Assembly (NCBI GenBank): GCA_009763385.1
Contig: CM019825.1
Span: 19,707,499 to 19,771,498, forward strand
Reading direction: 5' to 3'
DNA: 64,000 bases
From: Coix lacryma-jobi var. lacryma-jobi
Taxonomy: Eukaryota; Streptophyta; Magnoliopsida; Poales; Poaceae
Shown: positions 1 to 10,465 of the stretch, piece after piece
Layout: each line of letters begins with the position of its first letter
Position numbering within the stretch: the first letter of the stretch is position 1
Notes under the pieces: generated by a model
Database searches by the model: none
Seen by the model: only the letters and a program-made list of their open reading frames with translations
Told to the model about the DNA's origin: nothing
Program-made: the position numbers and the translations under genes

Positions 1-955
1 CGAAGGTTCATCCAGATTAGAGCAAGAACTCTGGGGATATCCGACGAGGCCGTGATCCTCGCTGCAGTCAGCGACCTGCGTCCAGGCCCATGCTCCTCAA
101 AGTTTGCCAGAAAACCACAAAAACACATTGAAGAACTTCATGATACAATGGAAAGATACTGTAGAGCGGACATGGACTTCCGGGCAAAGTCCGACGCTCG
201 AAGGTCGCAGCAGAAACCACAGTTGAGGCCCCAAGCGAGAGATAGCAACCCTCGCCAAGATCAAAGCAACATTGGCGCGATCAACAAGGCAAATCCACTC
301 GAAGAGCAGAGAAGGGGCACTCAACCTTCAGGCAACCAAAATCCACATGGATTCCCACCCCCGCCCGACCAAAGAAACCAACAAAGGGACCCGGCCAAAA
401 TGTATTGCCATTTTTGCGGCCTTGGAAAAGGGCACACAACCAAACAATGCGAGTGCTTCGCCAGAGGGAAAGAGTACAATGAATCCAAAAGAGCCTCTTC
501 AACAGAAAACAGAACCATCAATCATACCAGAAAGCCAAACTTCAACCAACCCACCTCCTTACCAGTACACCCCCCATAAACTACGGCTTACCTTCGCACC
601 AACCATTCTACGCTCAACACCCACACTACAACCACACCCCATATCAGCCAACCTCGTTTCCTCAACGCCAAAATGTACCATACACTGTCACATTCCCAAC
701 AACCCCTCAAACATAAACCAACCAGCAAGTGAACAACACTCTACCACCACCACCACCAATACCAGCCTTGCCAGCTCCCCAACCTGTCAAGTCCGAAGCT
801 CAAACCCAGACAACCATCAACAACCCAACATCAACCTTCGGTGTGATACTAGCTATCACCGGAGGCTCCAACGAAGATCATGGCAACAAAAGACAGAGGA
901 AAGAACACACTAGAAGAGTGCACCACGTAGCCGTCGAAGGACCGCACAAATTCGG
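1..955 (+). pseudogene. gag of the Grande-like element (C-terminal part, frameshifted)
   Basis: The reading frame is open from base 1 to a stop at 577-579. It carries a charged, Gln-rich linker and a retroviral-type CCHC knuckle (CHFCGLGKGHTTKQC, about 403-447), the nucleic-acid-binding motif of gag nucleocapsid. After 579 the Pro/Gln-rich continuation is found only in other frames (about 560-913 and 729-959), so at least two frame changes separate gag from the protease. The N-terminal capsid part is off the window. Function in the family is packaging of element RNA into virus-like particles in the cytoplasm. Confidence 0.75.
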
Positions 956-2338
956 GTGATGGTCCCATATCCTAATAACCTTGGTGATATGAAATTAAGG
1001 GATTACCCTCATACTGACGCTATGGTGATCGAAACCAATCTAGCAGGATGGACAGTCACCAAAATTCTGGTCGACACCGGAAGCTCCGCAGACATTCTGT
1101 TTGCCACAACCTTCGACAACATGAAGCTTGACAAAAACCTCTTGCAACTCGCTGGCAACCCCCTATACGGTTTCGGCGGTCAACAAGTAAGAGTTATTGG
1201 GAAGATATCTTTACCCATAACCTTCGGAGACCAGGTGAACTGCAGAACAAAGCACATAACCTTCGATGTGGTTGACATGTTTTACCCTTACAATGCAATC
1301 TTTGGTCGAGGGGTCACCAATGGATTCAATGTTGTCATCCATCCCGCGTACCTCTGCATGAAGCTTCCTGCCCCAAGGGGCGTTGTTGCAGTATATGGAG
1401 ATCAAGACATTGCAAGGGCAGCTGAGGGAACAATAGCAACTGGGCAACGCAATGCCCACAACCTGTCAAAGCCTCGTGCCACAAACCTCAACACCGAAGG
1501 CAAGCTATGCACTGACCGAGTAAAAGCATCACCCAAAGAAGAAACTAAACAAGTCCAACTCTTTGAAAGCAACTCCGAAAGAAAGGTGTTCATCTCAGCC
1601 AACTTAGACCCCCAGTCAGAAAATAACCTCGTCTGTTTCCTCAAGGAAAATTCCGACACCTTCGCTTGGTCTGCAGATGACCTCAAGGGAGTAAACAGAG
1701 CTCTGACAGAGCATAGCCTAAACATAAAGCCAGGCTACCGCCCAGTTAAGCAAAAGCTTCGCAAAATGTTGGAAGAAAGAAAAGAAGCAGCGAGGGCTGA
1801 GGTAAAAAGACTCTTGGACGCAGGTGTCATCCGCCCAGTCAAATACCCAACATGGCTCTCAAACGTGGTCTTAGTCCAGAAAAAGAACAAGAAGTGGAGA
1901 ATGTGCTTAGATTTCACGTGCTTGAACAAAGCCTGCCCGAAGGACGACTTCCCCCTACCAAACATAAGCACCTTAGTTGACAGAGCAGCTGGTTGCCAAA
2001 TGCTTTCTCTCCTCGACTGTTTCTCGGGGTACCATCAGATCTGGATGAATGAAGAAGATGAAGAAAAAACAAGTTTCATCACACCTTCGGGCACCTTTTG
2101 CTTTCGAAGAATGGCAGAAGGCTTGAGAAACGCAGGATCAACCTTCGCTCGCATGACATCTGAAGTCTTCAAAGATGAACATGCCATCTCTGCCTACGTT
2201 GATGATTTGATTATCCAAAGCGAGCTAAAAGAAAACCACATATCAGACTTGGCAATAGTGTTTCACAACCTTCGGACCGTCGGATTAAAACTCAAACCCG
2301 AAAAATGTGTTTTCGGGGTGAGCGAAGGAAATTGCTAG
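956..2338 (+). pseudogene. gypsy protease and reverse transcriptase
   Basis: This 460-codon open frame has the aspartic protease motif DTGSSAD near codons 40-46 and then a gypsy RT: a VIRP-type entry region, a palm with LLDCFSGYHQI, and the catalytic YVDDLI at about 2194-2211. The RT thumb and connection continue after a frame change at about 2320-2338, because the next frame resumes in mid-domain (KLLGCIVSARGIEANP). The protease would mature the polyprotein and RT copies element RNA. The upstream join to gag is also out of frame. It is one of the better preserved parts of the element but is not a complete polyprotein. Confidence 0.85.
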
Positions 2339-3221
2339 GTTGTATCGTCTCAGCAAGGGGAATTGAAGCCAACCCCGTGAAAATTGATGCCATCATCAAT
2401 ATAGAACCCCCTACAACCAAAAAAACAGCTCAGCGTTTGTTAGGCCGCCTAGCGGCACTCAGCAGATTCATCTCCAGGTCAGCTGAGCGAGGGTTACCTT
2501 TCTTCGAAACATTGAGAAGCACAGCTCCATTCAATTGGGGACCTCGACAGCAGAAAGCCTTCGAGGATTTGAAAAAGTATCTCATCAACTTGACCGTCCT
2601 AACAAGCCCGAGCAAAGGAGACTTGCTACTGCTGTATGTCGCAGCATCGCCTCACGCAGCAAGCGCAGTTCTGATTAAAGAGTTGCACGAGAACAACAAA
2701 ACCAGGCAAACCCCAATCTACTATGTATCAGAAACTCTCGAGGGTCCCAAACGAAACTACTCAGAGCTCGAGAAGATAGCATACGCCATGGTCATGGCGT
2801 CAAGAAAGCTAAAACACTACTTCCAGGCACACAAAATCCATGTACCTACAACATACCCCCTCGAGAACATCTTCAAGAACAATGAGGTTGTCGGCAGAAT
2901 AGCAAAATGGGCAGTTGAACTCAACAGCTACACAATAACCTTTATGGGAAGAACAGCGATCAAATCGCAGGCACTAGCAGATTTCATAGCTGAATGGACC
3001 CCAGACCCTCGCAGTGACGGAGCCCAATCAGGGCCATTTTGGACAGTGTATGTCGATGGAGCTTGGGGAGCAGCCGGAGCAGGAGCCTCGGCTATCCTAA
3101 TTTCGCCATCTGGGTCGAAGCTAAAATACGCAAAAAACTTGACTTCAAGTGCACAAACAATTCCGCAGAATACGAAGCAGTGATACTAGCACTCTCAAGG
3201 CTTCGATCATTATCAGTCTGA
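2305..3221 (+). pseudogene. gypsy RT connection, RNase H and second (archaeal-type) RNase H
   Basis: The frame starting at 2305 carries the end of RT, a connection (RRLLGRLAALSRFIS-like, WGPRQQKAFEDL) and a first RNase H (KRNYSELEKIAYAMVMASRKLKHYF). A second RNase H-like domain begins FWTVYVDGAWGAAGAGAS at about 3041 and is broken at about 3120-3183; its continuation with NNSAEYEAVILAL is in another frame ending at 3221. A duplicated RNase H of this kind is a recognised mark of the Tat lineage. RNase H removes the RNA strand during reverse transcription. Confidence 0.82.
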
Positions 3222-3349
3222 AGGGCGGTCATTAATGCAGACTCCCAAGTCATCGCGGGACACATTGAGAAAAATTACAAAGCAAAAGACCCAGCTACAA
3301 AATACTTCCATATGTTCGAAGGTTAGAATCATTCTTCCTCGGCATAACG

Positions 3350-4739
3350 GTGAAAGCAATATCGAGGTCAGAAAACAACGAGGCAGACAGCGTAGCTAAA
3401 GCAGCAGCACAACAACTACAGCTGCCGCCGGACGTGTTTCACGAGGTAGCAACTCAATCAGCATTCGAAGCCTCTAAAAAGAATGTCAAGCTGATCAATG
3501 CAATCCAGAACGAAGACTGGAGAGCACCCATCATGGTCTATATCAACGGGCTGCATGAACCTGAGTCCAAAGAGGAAGAAAACAGATTAAAACAAAGAGC
3601 TCGAGGGTACAAAATAGTGGACAACATTCTGGTCAAAGCCTCGGTAACCTCGCCATGGCTGAAATGCGTATCACAGATTGAAGGAAACGACATTCTCAAA
3701 CTCATTCACGAAGGTATCTGCGGTTCACACAACGGCCCAAGGACGCTAGTCGGGAAAGCCTTCCGTCAAGGTTTCTACTGGCCAACAGCACTACGACATG
3801 CAGAAGACATCGTCAAACGTTGCGAGGGTTGCCAACTAACAGCAAAAACGCAAAACGCCCCAGGAGCTCCAACAATTCTGATATGCCCAACATGGCCCTT
3901 GCAAAGATGGGCAATGGACCTCGTCGGCCCACTACCAACAGCTCCAGGAAACCTTCGCTATGCAGTGGTAGTTGTGGAATACTTCACGAAGTGGATTGAA
4001 ACTAGACCGCTCGCTTCGATCACCTCCCTAGCCGTAAAAAAGTTTTTCTGGCAGTAATTAGTTTGTCGGTTTGGAGTCCCCAAACACTTAACTGTCAACA
4101 ACGACACTCAGTTTGACAGCGAGGTCTTCAAAGAATTCTGCGCACAAATTGGAACAGTCTTGTGCTTCGCCTCAGTCCGGCACCCTCAATCCAATGGTTT
4201 AGTTGAAAGAGCCAACGCAACAATTTTCCAAGCCATATCCAAAAAATTGCAAGGCAGACCCAAGGGAAAATGGGCGGAAGAGCTAACCTCGGTCACCTGG
4301 TCCCATAACACCTCGGAATGCAGAGCCACCAAATTCACACCTTTCGAGCTCCTGTTTGGGGAAGAAGCTGTGTTACCAGAAGAATTAAAGCATGTTTCTC
4401 TCAGAACAACCCTCGAATCAGATGAACAAAACCAGCTTCTTGATAAGGACTTACTCGAGGAAACAAGATGCAACGCAGTACACAACCTTCGCAAGTATCA
4501 GGAAGAAACAAAAAAAATGGAGAGACAAAAAGGTAAGAATCAAAGAATTGAAGAAGGGTGACCTCGTCCTCATCCGCAAGCAAAACGCCAACATGGCAGG
4601 AAAATTTCAACCAAAATGGATGGGACCATACGTAATAGTAGAATGTAATCGTCCCGGGTCATATCACCTCGCTGACAACAAAGGAAACAACCTGCCTCAC
4701 ACTTGGAATGTTGATGACCTTCGCAAATATTATCCATAG
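3350..4739 (+). pseudogene. gypsy integrase (frameshifted)
   Basis: The first part (3350-4057) ends the RNase H domain (NNEADSVAKAA) and runs into integrase. It has an H-x3-H/C-x2-C zinc-binding region around CEGCQLTAKTQNAPG and the start of the catalytic core (MDLVGPLPTA, then EYFTKWIETRPL). A stop follows at 4055-4057. The rest of the core (VRHPQSNGLVERANATI, 4160-4561) and the C-terminal end (GKFQPKWMGPYVI to WNVDDLRKYYP, 4392-4739) lie in other frames. In the family integrase joins cDNA to host DNA. At least three lesions make this copy inactive. Confidence 0.84.
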
Positions 4740-5040
4740 CGGAGCCTTAGCGAGCTCTCGCAACATGTAATTTGTTTTCCCCATTATCTTTTTCAATTCC
4801 ATAATTGTAACAAAAACAGAGGGGCTGCACTCTTTTTCCTTACGAAGGGCGTAAGGTTTTTTAACGAGGCATTATCCAAATCCTTAATACAGGCTAGAAC
4901 CCCCGAAAAAAGCAAAGCTCCAAATTGTTACCTTTGTTAACAAACATCAAAAAAGCAACTCTTTTTCAAGAGCGCTATAATCGATGAAAACACCCCAAAG
5001 ATTGCTTTGAAAAACAAAACCCTTTTTGAAACAAACTTGC
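4740..5040. other. spacer between pol and tandem array
   Basis: About 300 bp of A/T-rich non-coding DNA after the integrase stop, with short runs of A and T and no open frame or sharp repeat that I can see. It leads directly into the 86-bp array. Confidence 0.5.
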
Positions 5041-7235
5041 AAAAAGTCGAGCACCCTCGCAAAACACGCTAGGGGCTCGCAAAGCAAACTTCACCTCCAC
5101 CTAAGACAAGGGGAGGCGCGAAGTACAAAAAGTCGAGCACCCTCGCAAAACACGCCAGGGGCTCGCAAAGCAAACTTCACCTCCACCTAAGACAAGGGGA
5201 GCCGCGAAGTACAAAAAGTCGAGCACCCTCGCAAAACACGCCAGGGGCTCGCAAAGCAAACTTCACCTCCACCTAAGACAAGGGGAGGTGCGAAGTAAAA
5301 AAAGTCGAGCACCCTCGCAAAACACGTCAGGGGCTCGCAAAAGCAAACTTCACCTCCACCTAAGACAAGGGGAGGCGCGAAGTACAAAAAGTCGAGCACC
5401 CTCGCAAAACACGCCAGGGGCTCGCAAAGCAAACTTCACCTCCACCTAAGACAACGGGAGGCGCGAAGTACAAAAAGTCGACCCCCTCGCAAAACAAGTC
5501 AGGGGCTCACAAAGCAAACTTCACCTCCACCTAAGACAAGGGGAGGCGCGAAGTACAAAAAGTCGAGCACCCTCGCAAACACGCCAGGGGCTCGCAAAAG
5601 CAAACTTCACCTCCACCTAAGACAGGGGAGGCGCGAAGTACAAAAAGTCGAGCACCCTCGCAAAACACGCCAGGGGCTCGCAAAGCAAACTTCACCTCCA
5701 CCTAAGACAAGGGGAGGCACGAAGTACAAAAAGTCGACCACCCTCGCAAAAAACGTCAGGGGCTCGCAAAAGCAAACTTCACCTCCACCTAAGACAAGGG
5801 GAGGCGCGAAGTACAAAAAGTCGAGCACCCTCGCAAAACACGCCAGGGGCTCGCAAAGCAAACTTCACCTCCACCTAAGACAAGGGGAGATGCGAAGTAA
5901 AAAAAGTCGAGCACCCTCGCAAAACACTCCAGGGGCTCCAAAAGCAAACTTCACCTCCACCTAAGACAAGGGGAGGCGCGAAGTACAAAAAGTCGAGCAC
6001 CCTCTCAAAACACGCCAGGGGCTCGCAAAGCAAACTTCACCTCCACCTAAGACAACGGGAGGCGCGAAGTACAAAAAGTCGACCCCCTCGCAAAACACGC
6101 CAGGGGCTCGCAAAAGCAAACTTCACCTCCACCTAAGACAAAGGGAGGCGCGAAGTACAAAAAGTCGAGCACCCTCGCAAAACACGCCAGGGGCTCGCAA
6201 AAGCAAACTTCAACTCCACCTAAGACAAGGGGAGGCGCGAAGTACAAAAAGTCGAGCACCCTCGCAAAACACGCCAGGGACTCGCAAAAGCAAACTTCAC
6301 CACCACCTAAGACAAGGGGAGGCGCGAAGTACAAAAAGCGTGAAGTACAAAAAGTCGAGCACCCTCGCAAAACACGCCAGGGGCTCGCAAAGCAAACTTC
6401 ACCTCCACCTAAGACAAGGGGAGGCACGAAGTACAAAAAGTCGACCACCCTCGCAAAAAACGTCAGGGGCTCGCAAAAGCAAACTTTACCTCCACCTAAG
6501 ACAAGGGGAGGCGCGAAGTACAAAAAGTCGAGCACCCTCGCAAAACACGCCAGGGGCTCGCAAAGCAAACTTCACCTCCACCTAAGACAAGGGGAGGCGC
6601 GACGTAAAAAAAGTCGAGCACCCTCGCAAAACACTCCAGCGGCTCGCAAAAGCAAACTTCACCTCCACCTAAGACAAGGGGAGGCGCGAAGTACAAAAAG
6701 TCGAGCACCCTCGCAAAACACGCCAGGGGCTCGCAAAGCAAACTTCACCTCCACCTAAGACAACGGGAGGCGCGAAGTACAAAAAGTTGACCCCCCCTCG
6801 CAAAACACGCCAGGGGCTCGCAAAAGCAAACTTCACCTCCACCTAAGACAAGGGGAGGCGCGAAGTGCAAAAAGTCGAGCACCCTCGCAAAACACGCCAG
6901 GGGCTCGCAAAAGCAAACTTCACCTCCACCTAAGACAAGGGAGGCGCGAAGTACAAAAAGTCGAGCACCCTCGCAAAACACGCCAGGGGCTCGCAAAAGC
7001 AAACTTCACCTCCACCTAAGACAAGGGGAGGCGCGAAGTACAAAAAGTCGAGCACCCTCGCAAAACACGCCAGGGGCTCACAAAGCAAACTTCACCTCCT
7101 CCTAAGACAAGGGGAGGCACGAAGTATAAAAAGTCGACCACCCTTTCAAAAAACGTTAGGGGCTCGCAAAAACAAACTTCACCTCCACCTAAGACAAGGG
7201 GAGGCGCGAAGTACAAAAAGTCGAGCAACCTCGCA
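5041..7235 (+). repeat. tandem array of about 25 copies of an 86-87 bp unit
   Basis: The unit starts aaaaagtcgagcaccctcgc and ends ggaggcgcgaagtac. Unit starts are visible at 5041, 5127 and 5213, a period of 86 bp, with 1-3 bp length variation later. Copies differ by single changes (cgcgaa/cacgaa, cgcc/cgtc, gagc/gacc), and some variant combinations recur in blocks, for example the gacc...aaaacgtcagg copies near 5735, 6442 and 7130, which suggests block duplication. Apparent minus-strand proteins here are only the repeat read in a phase without stops. Arrays at this place, after pol, are known in Grande-type elements. Confidence 0.93.
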
Positions 7236-7563
7236 AAACACGCTTTTTTACTAAACATCTCTGTTTTAACGAAAGGCGAGCCTCGCTAAAAAAGGGGCGT
7301 CGCTGTTTTACTAAACATCTCTTTTTTAAAGAAAGGCGAGCCTCGCTAAAAAGAAGAGGGGGCGTCGCTGTTTTACCCAAAATCTCTGTTTTAACGAAAG
7401 GCGAGCCTCGCTAAAAAGAAATGGGGTCGCTGTTTTACTAAACATCTCTGTTTTAACGAAAGCGAGCCTCGCTAAAAAGAAAGGGGTCGTTGTTTTACTA
7501 AAAATCTCTATTTTAACGAAAAGCGAGCCTCGCTAAAAAGAAGGGGGTCGCTGTTTTACTGAA
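7236..7563 (+). repeat. second tandem array, about five copies of a 60-67 bp unit
   Basis: The unit contains ctgttttactaaacatctct, then a gaaaggcgagcctcgctaaa core. Copies vary in length through indels in the purine tract after the core. It abuts the 86-bp array without a spacer but is unrelated in sequence, apart from the shared cctcgc word. It lies just beyond the 3' end of the antisense gene. Confidence 0.88.
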
Positions 7564-7747
7564 CGTCATACGCAACCAGCAAGGCAAAACTAAACAGTAA
7601 CGGTCCTCGCTAGTATTCAGCAAGGACCAAGCATCCACTAGAAAAATTACAAAAATCAATCGTATTTACACCAAAAAAATCATATAATTCCCCCGTTCAC
7701 ATACAAAACAACTTCACAACGTCTCACAATCAATAAAAATTATAAAA

Positions 7748-8365
7748 TTACAAGGAACCGTCATAGTCCTCAATCAACATTAAATCATCAAAACTTTCGT
7801 AACCCTCTTCCTCAAATCCTAGTCCAACAGGAACCACGGGTCCCCATAACAAAGGAGTCGCGGGAACAATCGGCAAGTCCCTGGGCAAAACCCTCGCCCT
7901 ATACATATATCTCTGACCCACATCACCAACTTCCGAAGGCTCCTCCTTCGGAATCACAAGGGAACCATCCGGACCCAGCTCGAGGTTGCTATGACCAAAC
8001 AGGAAATACAAAACTGTTTTTTCATCGATATCATCATCAACAATAGGCTGCGAGGAGGAAGAAGAACCAAACAACTCTCTCGTAGCCTGCCGATCAGTAT
8101 AATCCGCATCACGCCAAAAGCGACTCGATCGACTATTCTTCAAATCGTACCTTCGCACTTTCGACCACCAAAAACGCTCAAAAGATAGCGAAGGATGCTT
8201 AAACTTAGCTCGAGCCCATAATTCACCAGTAATAAAAACATCTTGATAATTTAGCGTCAGAGGTGTCACATCAAATACCTCTAGCATGGTTCCATCAGGA
8301 ACCTGCATATTCACAAAGGCAAGAAAACAATTCAGATCCACTAGGTCTTTTCCATCACCCAACAT
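7748..8365 (-). CDS. antisense gene of the Grande-like element, C-terminal part
   Basis: A 205-codon frame in the same phase as the 8402-8683 exon, separated by one TGA and about 12 codons (8366-8404). It starts MLGDGKDLVDLNCFLAFVNM and includes a Trp/Arg-rich segment (ELWARAKFKHPSLSFERFWWSKVRRYDLKNS) and an acidic tail (ESFDDLMLIEDYDGSL). I do not recognise a domain. It could be the C-terminus of the same antisense protein, cut off by a point mutation, or a separate small gene. Confidence 0.5.
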   Translation of the reverse strand: MLGDGKDLVDLNCFLAFVNMQVPDGTMLEVFDVTPLTLNYQDVFITGELWARAKFKHPSLSFERFWWSKVRRYDLKNSRSSRFWRDADYTDRQATRELFGSSSSSQPIVDDDIDEKTVLYFLFGHSNLELGPDGSLVIPKEEPSEVGDVGQRYMYRARVLPRDLPIVPATPLLWGPVVPVGLGFEEEGYESFDDLMLIEDYDGSL

Positions 8366-8401
8366 ACTACAAAAAACCCTCGCCTGAGCTGTCTCTAACT
8401 T

Positions 8402-9288
8402 TCACACCTGCTCGACATCCCCATGCTCCTCTGCGTCGCCTCCGCCGGCTGGAACATCCAAACCCTCGCCAGTTGTAGCAGCCTCCGCCGTAGACTGCTC
8501 AACAACGAACGTCTCGACCGCCGTTTCCTCCTCTATAACAACTTCTCCAGTGTCACGGACCACCTCGGCTGAAGGTATAGCCTCGACATGCGGAACCTCC
8601 GCAGAAATGTGCGCAAGAACGGTTTTGGAGCAACCAGCAGCACCGTCAGTCGCAGATGGCGAAGGCATCGCATCCCTCCGAGCCTACAAGGAAAAATGAG
8701 AGGGAAAACTAGTAAATTAATGTCAACCCTTTCCAAAAAAAAATCCTTCCAAACATCACAAACCTGACGTGTAGCCTCCGCAGCCTCTTTGAAGGCTAGC
8801 GCACGGCCCCCCCCAGCAATCCAGAACTTGCGAAGCAATCGCATCGCACAGTTCCGAACTTCTGCGTCGTCAACCTTCATCTGACGCACTTCGTCAACAG
8901 TCGGAAAAACATGGCTCGGTCGCTTGATCTTGCGAAGGTGCTCGCAGTCGACCTGTCGGAGTGTGCAAGACATGGCCAAAGCTCCGGCGTAACCGCCAAA
9001 ATCAGCTGCGTTCTCAACCAACGAGCTGAAAACGTCGAGCTCGCCGCAAAGCCAATCCCCAAAGGCCTCCGCTGTACCAGTATCTGGAAGTGGCTCCGCT
9101 GTAGAGCCATCGGCCTCGGTCAAACAACCGTCAAGCTTGACCTTAACCTTTTCCATGCTGCCGCACCACGACCCAGTCAAATCATTGATCCGACCTTCTG
9201 CTAACGCCAACACTTTATCTTTTTCCTTGCTCGCCGCAACTAAATCTGCATTCCGCTTCGCCAACTCAACAGCCTCCTCCTCTCGCAC
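8402..9288 (-). CDS. antisense gene of the Grande-like element, coiled-coil part with an 80-bp intron
   Basis: The frame entering at 9288 is a coiled coil (REEEAVELAKRNADLVAASK), then a globular-looking segment (residues about 75-165: AFGDWLCGELDVFSSLVENA, LLRKFWIAGGG). A GT-AG intron fits at 8684-8763: the exon ends at 8764 with CGTCAG before gtttgtg, and the next exon starts at 8683 after ttgtag, keeping phase 0 (EATRQ joined to ARRDAMPSPS). The downstream exon is Ala/Glu/Val-rich and acidic and stops at 8402. A frame change near 9295-9300 separates this from the upstream part. An intron in the antisense orientation supports a real transcription unit opposite to pol. Confidence 0.55.
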
Positions 9289-9313
9289 TTCGTAGCTTTC
9301 TCCAAAGCAACTT

Positions 9314-10423
9314 TTAACTCAGTCTCTTTATTCTCCAAGCTCCGCCGAAGGTTCTTATTATCCCCTCAACCTTCGACAACCGGTCATTCAGGTAGTTGAG
9401 ATTATAACTCGCTCTCCGGCGAGCCGAACGGTTGAGGAGCATTAGCTCAGCCACCTTGTCATCAATGTCGTCATGAAGGTCATCCAAAGGCTGGTTGGCC
9501 AGTCGAAGCTCCGCCTCTGGTAAACAAATCCGGTTAAACACCCGACCAAGAAAGCGCCTTTCCTCAGGAGCACTCTGTAGGTGGCACTCTCGGAGGTCCG
9601 GACTTGTAAAAAACTCCGTCGCCGGATCAGTAACACCAACCTTCCTAGCAAAATAAGGAAGAGAATAACGGCTAGCTTCGCCATACAGCCTCTTGCCCGG
9701 ATTTCTTTCCGACTCAAGGTCACCGGCCACCTCAACACCATCAACCCAGATGTGTGACCCCGCGAACTCGGGCACTGACCCTCGCTCGGGACTCTCAGAC
9801 TCGAGGTCAAGTAGCATCTCATCAATGCGGCGTGCTACCTCAGCATCCGCGCTTGAGGAAACAACAGCCTTCCCACGATCATCTCCAATTGAAACATCAT
9901 CATTTGAGCTACCCTCGCCACTGGAAGTGTCGCAAGTATCATCAGACGTATCATCCCCAGTCTCGGCCTCCTTTTCAATCTCTTTCTCCTCCTCCTTCTC
10001 ATCTTCTTCAAAGACACCTTCGTCGTCCGAGATCTGAATCAGGACGCCAATCCCGCCGATGCGCGGTACCCGCCCTCCGACCTTCGCAAAACCTCGGCCA
10101 CTCACACAAGAAGCGGTGGCCGAGGAAGCGGAAGCGCCGGCAGCGCCCGAACCCAAAGAGACCTTGGTCGCAAGTGTCTTCACTTGGCCGCTGACAGCAC
10201 CGCGGCCTCGACCATGACCTCTCTTCAGCCGCGACACGACCCCCTTCTCCTCCGCGGTAGCGCGTTTCCTTTTCTTCGGCGCGTCATCGCTCGAAGGTGC
10301 GGGCCAGTCAGCATACTGGAGCCCAAGCATGTCGAAGAGCCTGTTAACTCGACCTCCGCTACCCACCGAACTATGGATAGCCTTAACCTCCATTGTGGAC
10401 AGCTTTCCAACGAGATCTTCCAC
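9314..10423 (-). CDS. antisense gene of the Grande-like element, middle part: basic, acidic and helical region
   Basis: This is in the same frame as the upstream part, separated by one TGA and about 14 codons. It has a basic cluster (PKKRKRA near residue 50) fit for nuclear import, Gly/Arg and Ala/Ser-rich stretches, a long Asp/Glu tract (about residues 125-180), then a more ordered segment (YSLPYFARKVGV ... LGRVFNRICLPEAELRLANQ) leading into a heptad-like helix (NYLNDRLSKVEG). The frame closes at 9314 but helical coding potential continues in another frame (ENKETELKVALEKA), so a frameshift near 9355 is likely. The composition suggests a nuclear, protein-binding product; that is inference. 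Confidence 0.6.
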   Translation of the reverse strand: MEDLVGKLSTMEVKAIHSSVGSGGRVNRLFDMLGLQYADWPAPSSDDAPKKRKRATAEEKGVVSRLKRGHGRGRGAVSGQVKTLATKVSLGSGAAGASASSATASCVSGRGFAKVGGRVPRIGGIGVLIQISDDEGVFEEDEKEEEKEIEKEAETGDDTSDDTCDTSSGEGSSNDDVSIGDDRGKAVVSSSADAEVARRIDEMLLDLESESPERGSVPEFAGSHIWVDGVEVAGDLESERNPGKRLYGEASRYSLPYFARKVGVTDPATEFFTSPDLRECHLQSAPEERRFLGRVFNRICLPEAELRLANQPLDDLHDDIDDKVAELMLLNRSARRRASYNLNYLNDRLSKVEGIIRTFGGAWRIKRLS

Positions 10424-10465
10424 CCTCTGCTGAACCCTCTTATAAACAGCCTCGATGCCATCCTC

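Noticed and set aside
5041..7235. Direct-repeat array resembling a CRISPR array
   Set aside because: Units are contiguous with no unique spacers and lie inside a plant retrotransposon.
5187..7380. Minus-strand open frames with repeated MLCEPLACFARVLDFLY-type protein
   Set aside because: They are the 86-bp tandem array read in a stop-free phase; frames break whenever unit length changes.
8366..8404. A 42-bp intron removing the TGA at 8402 in the antisense gene
   Set aside because: Splice-like ends exist (CAG/gtgtga and ttgtag), but the length is below usual plant introns; a point mutation is more likely.
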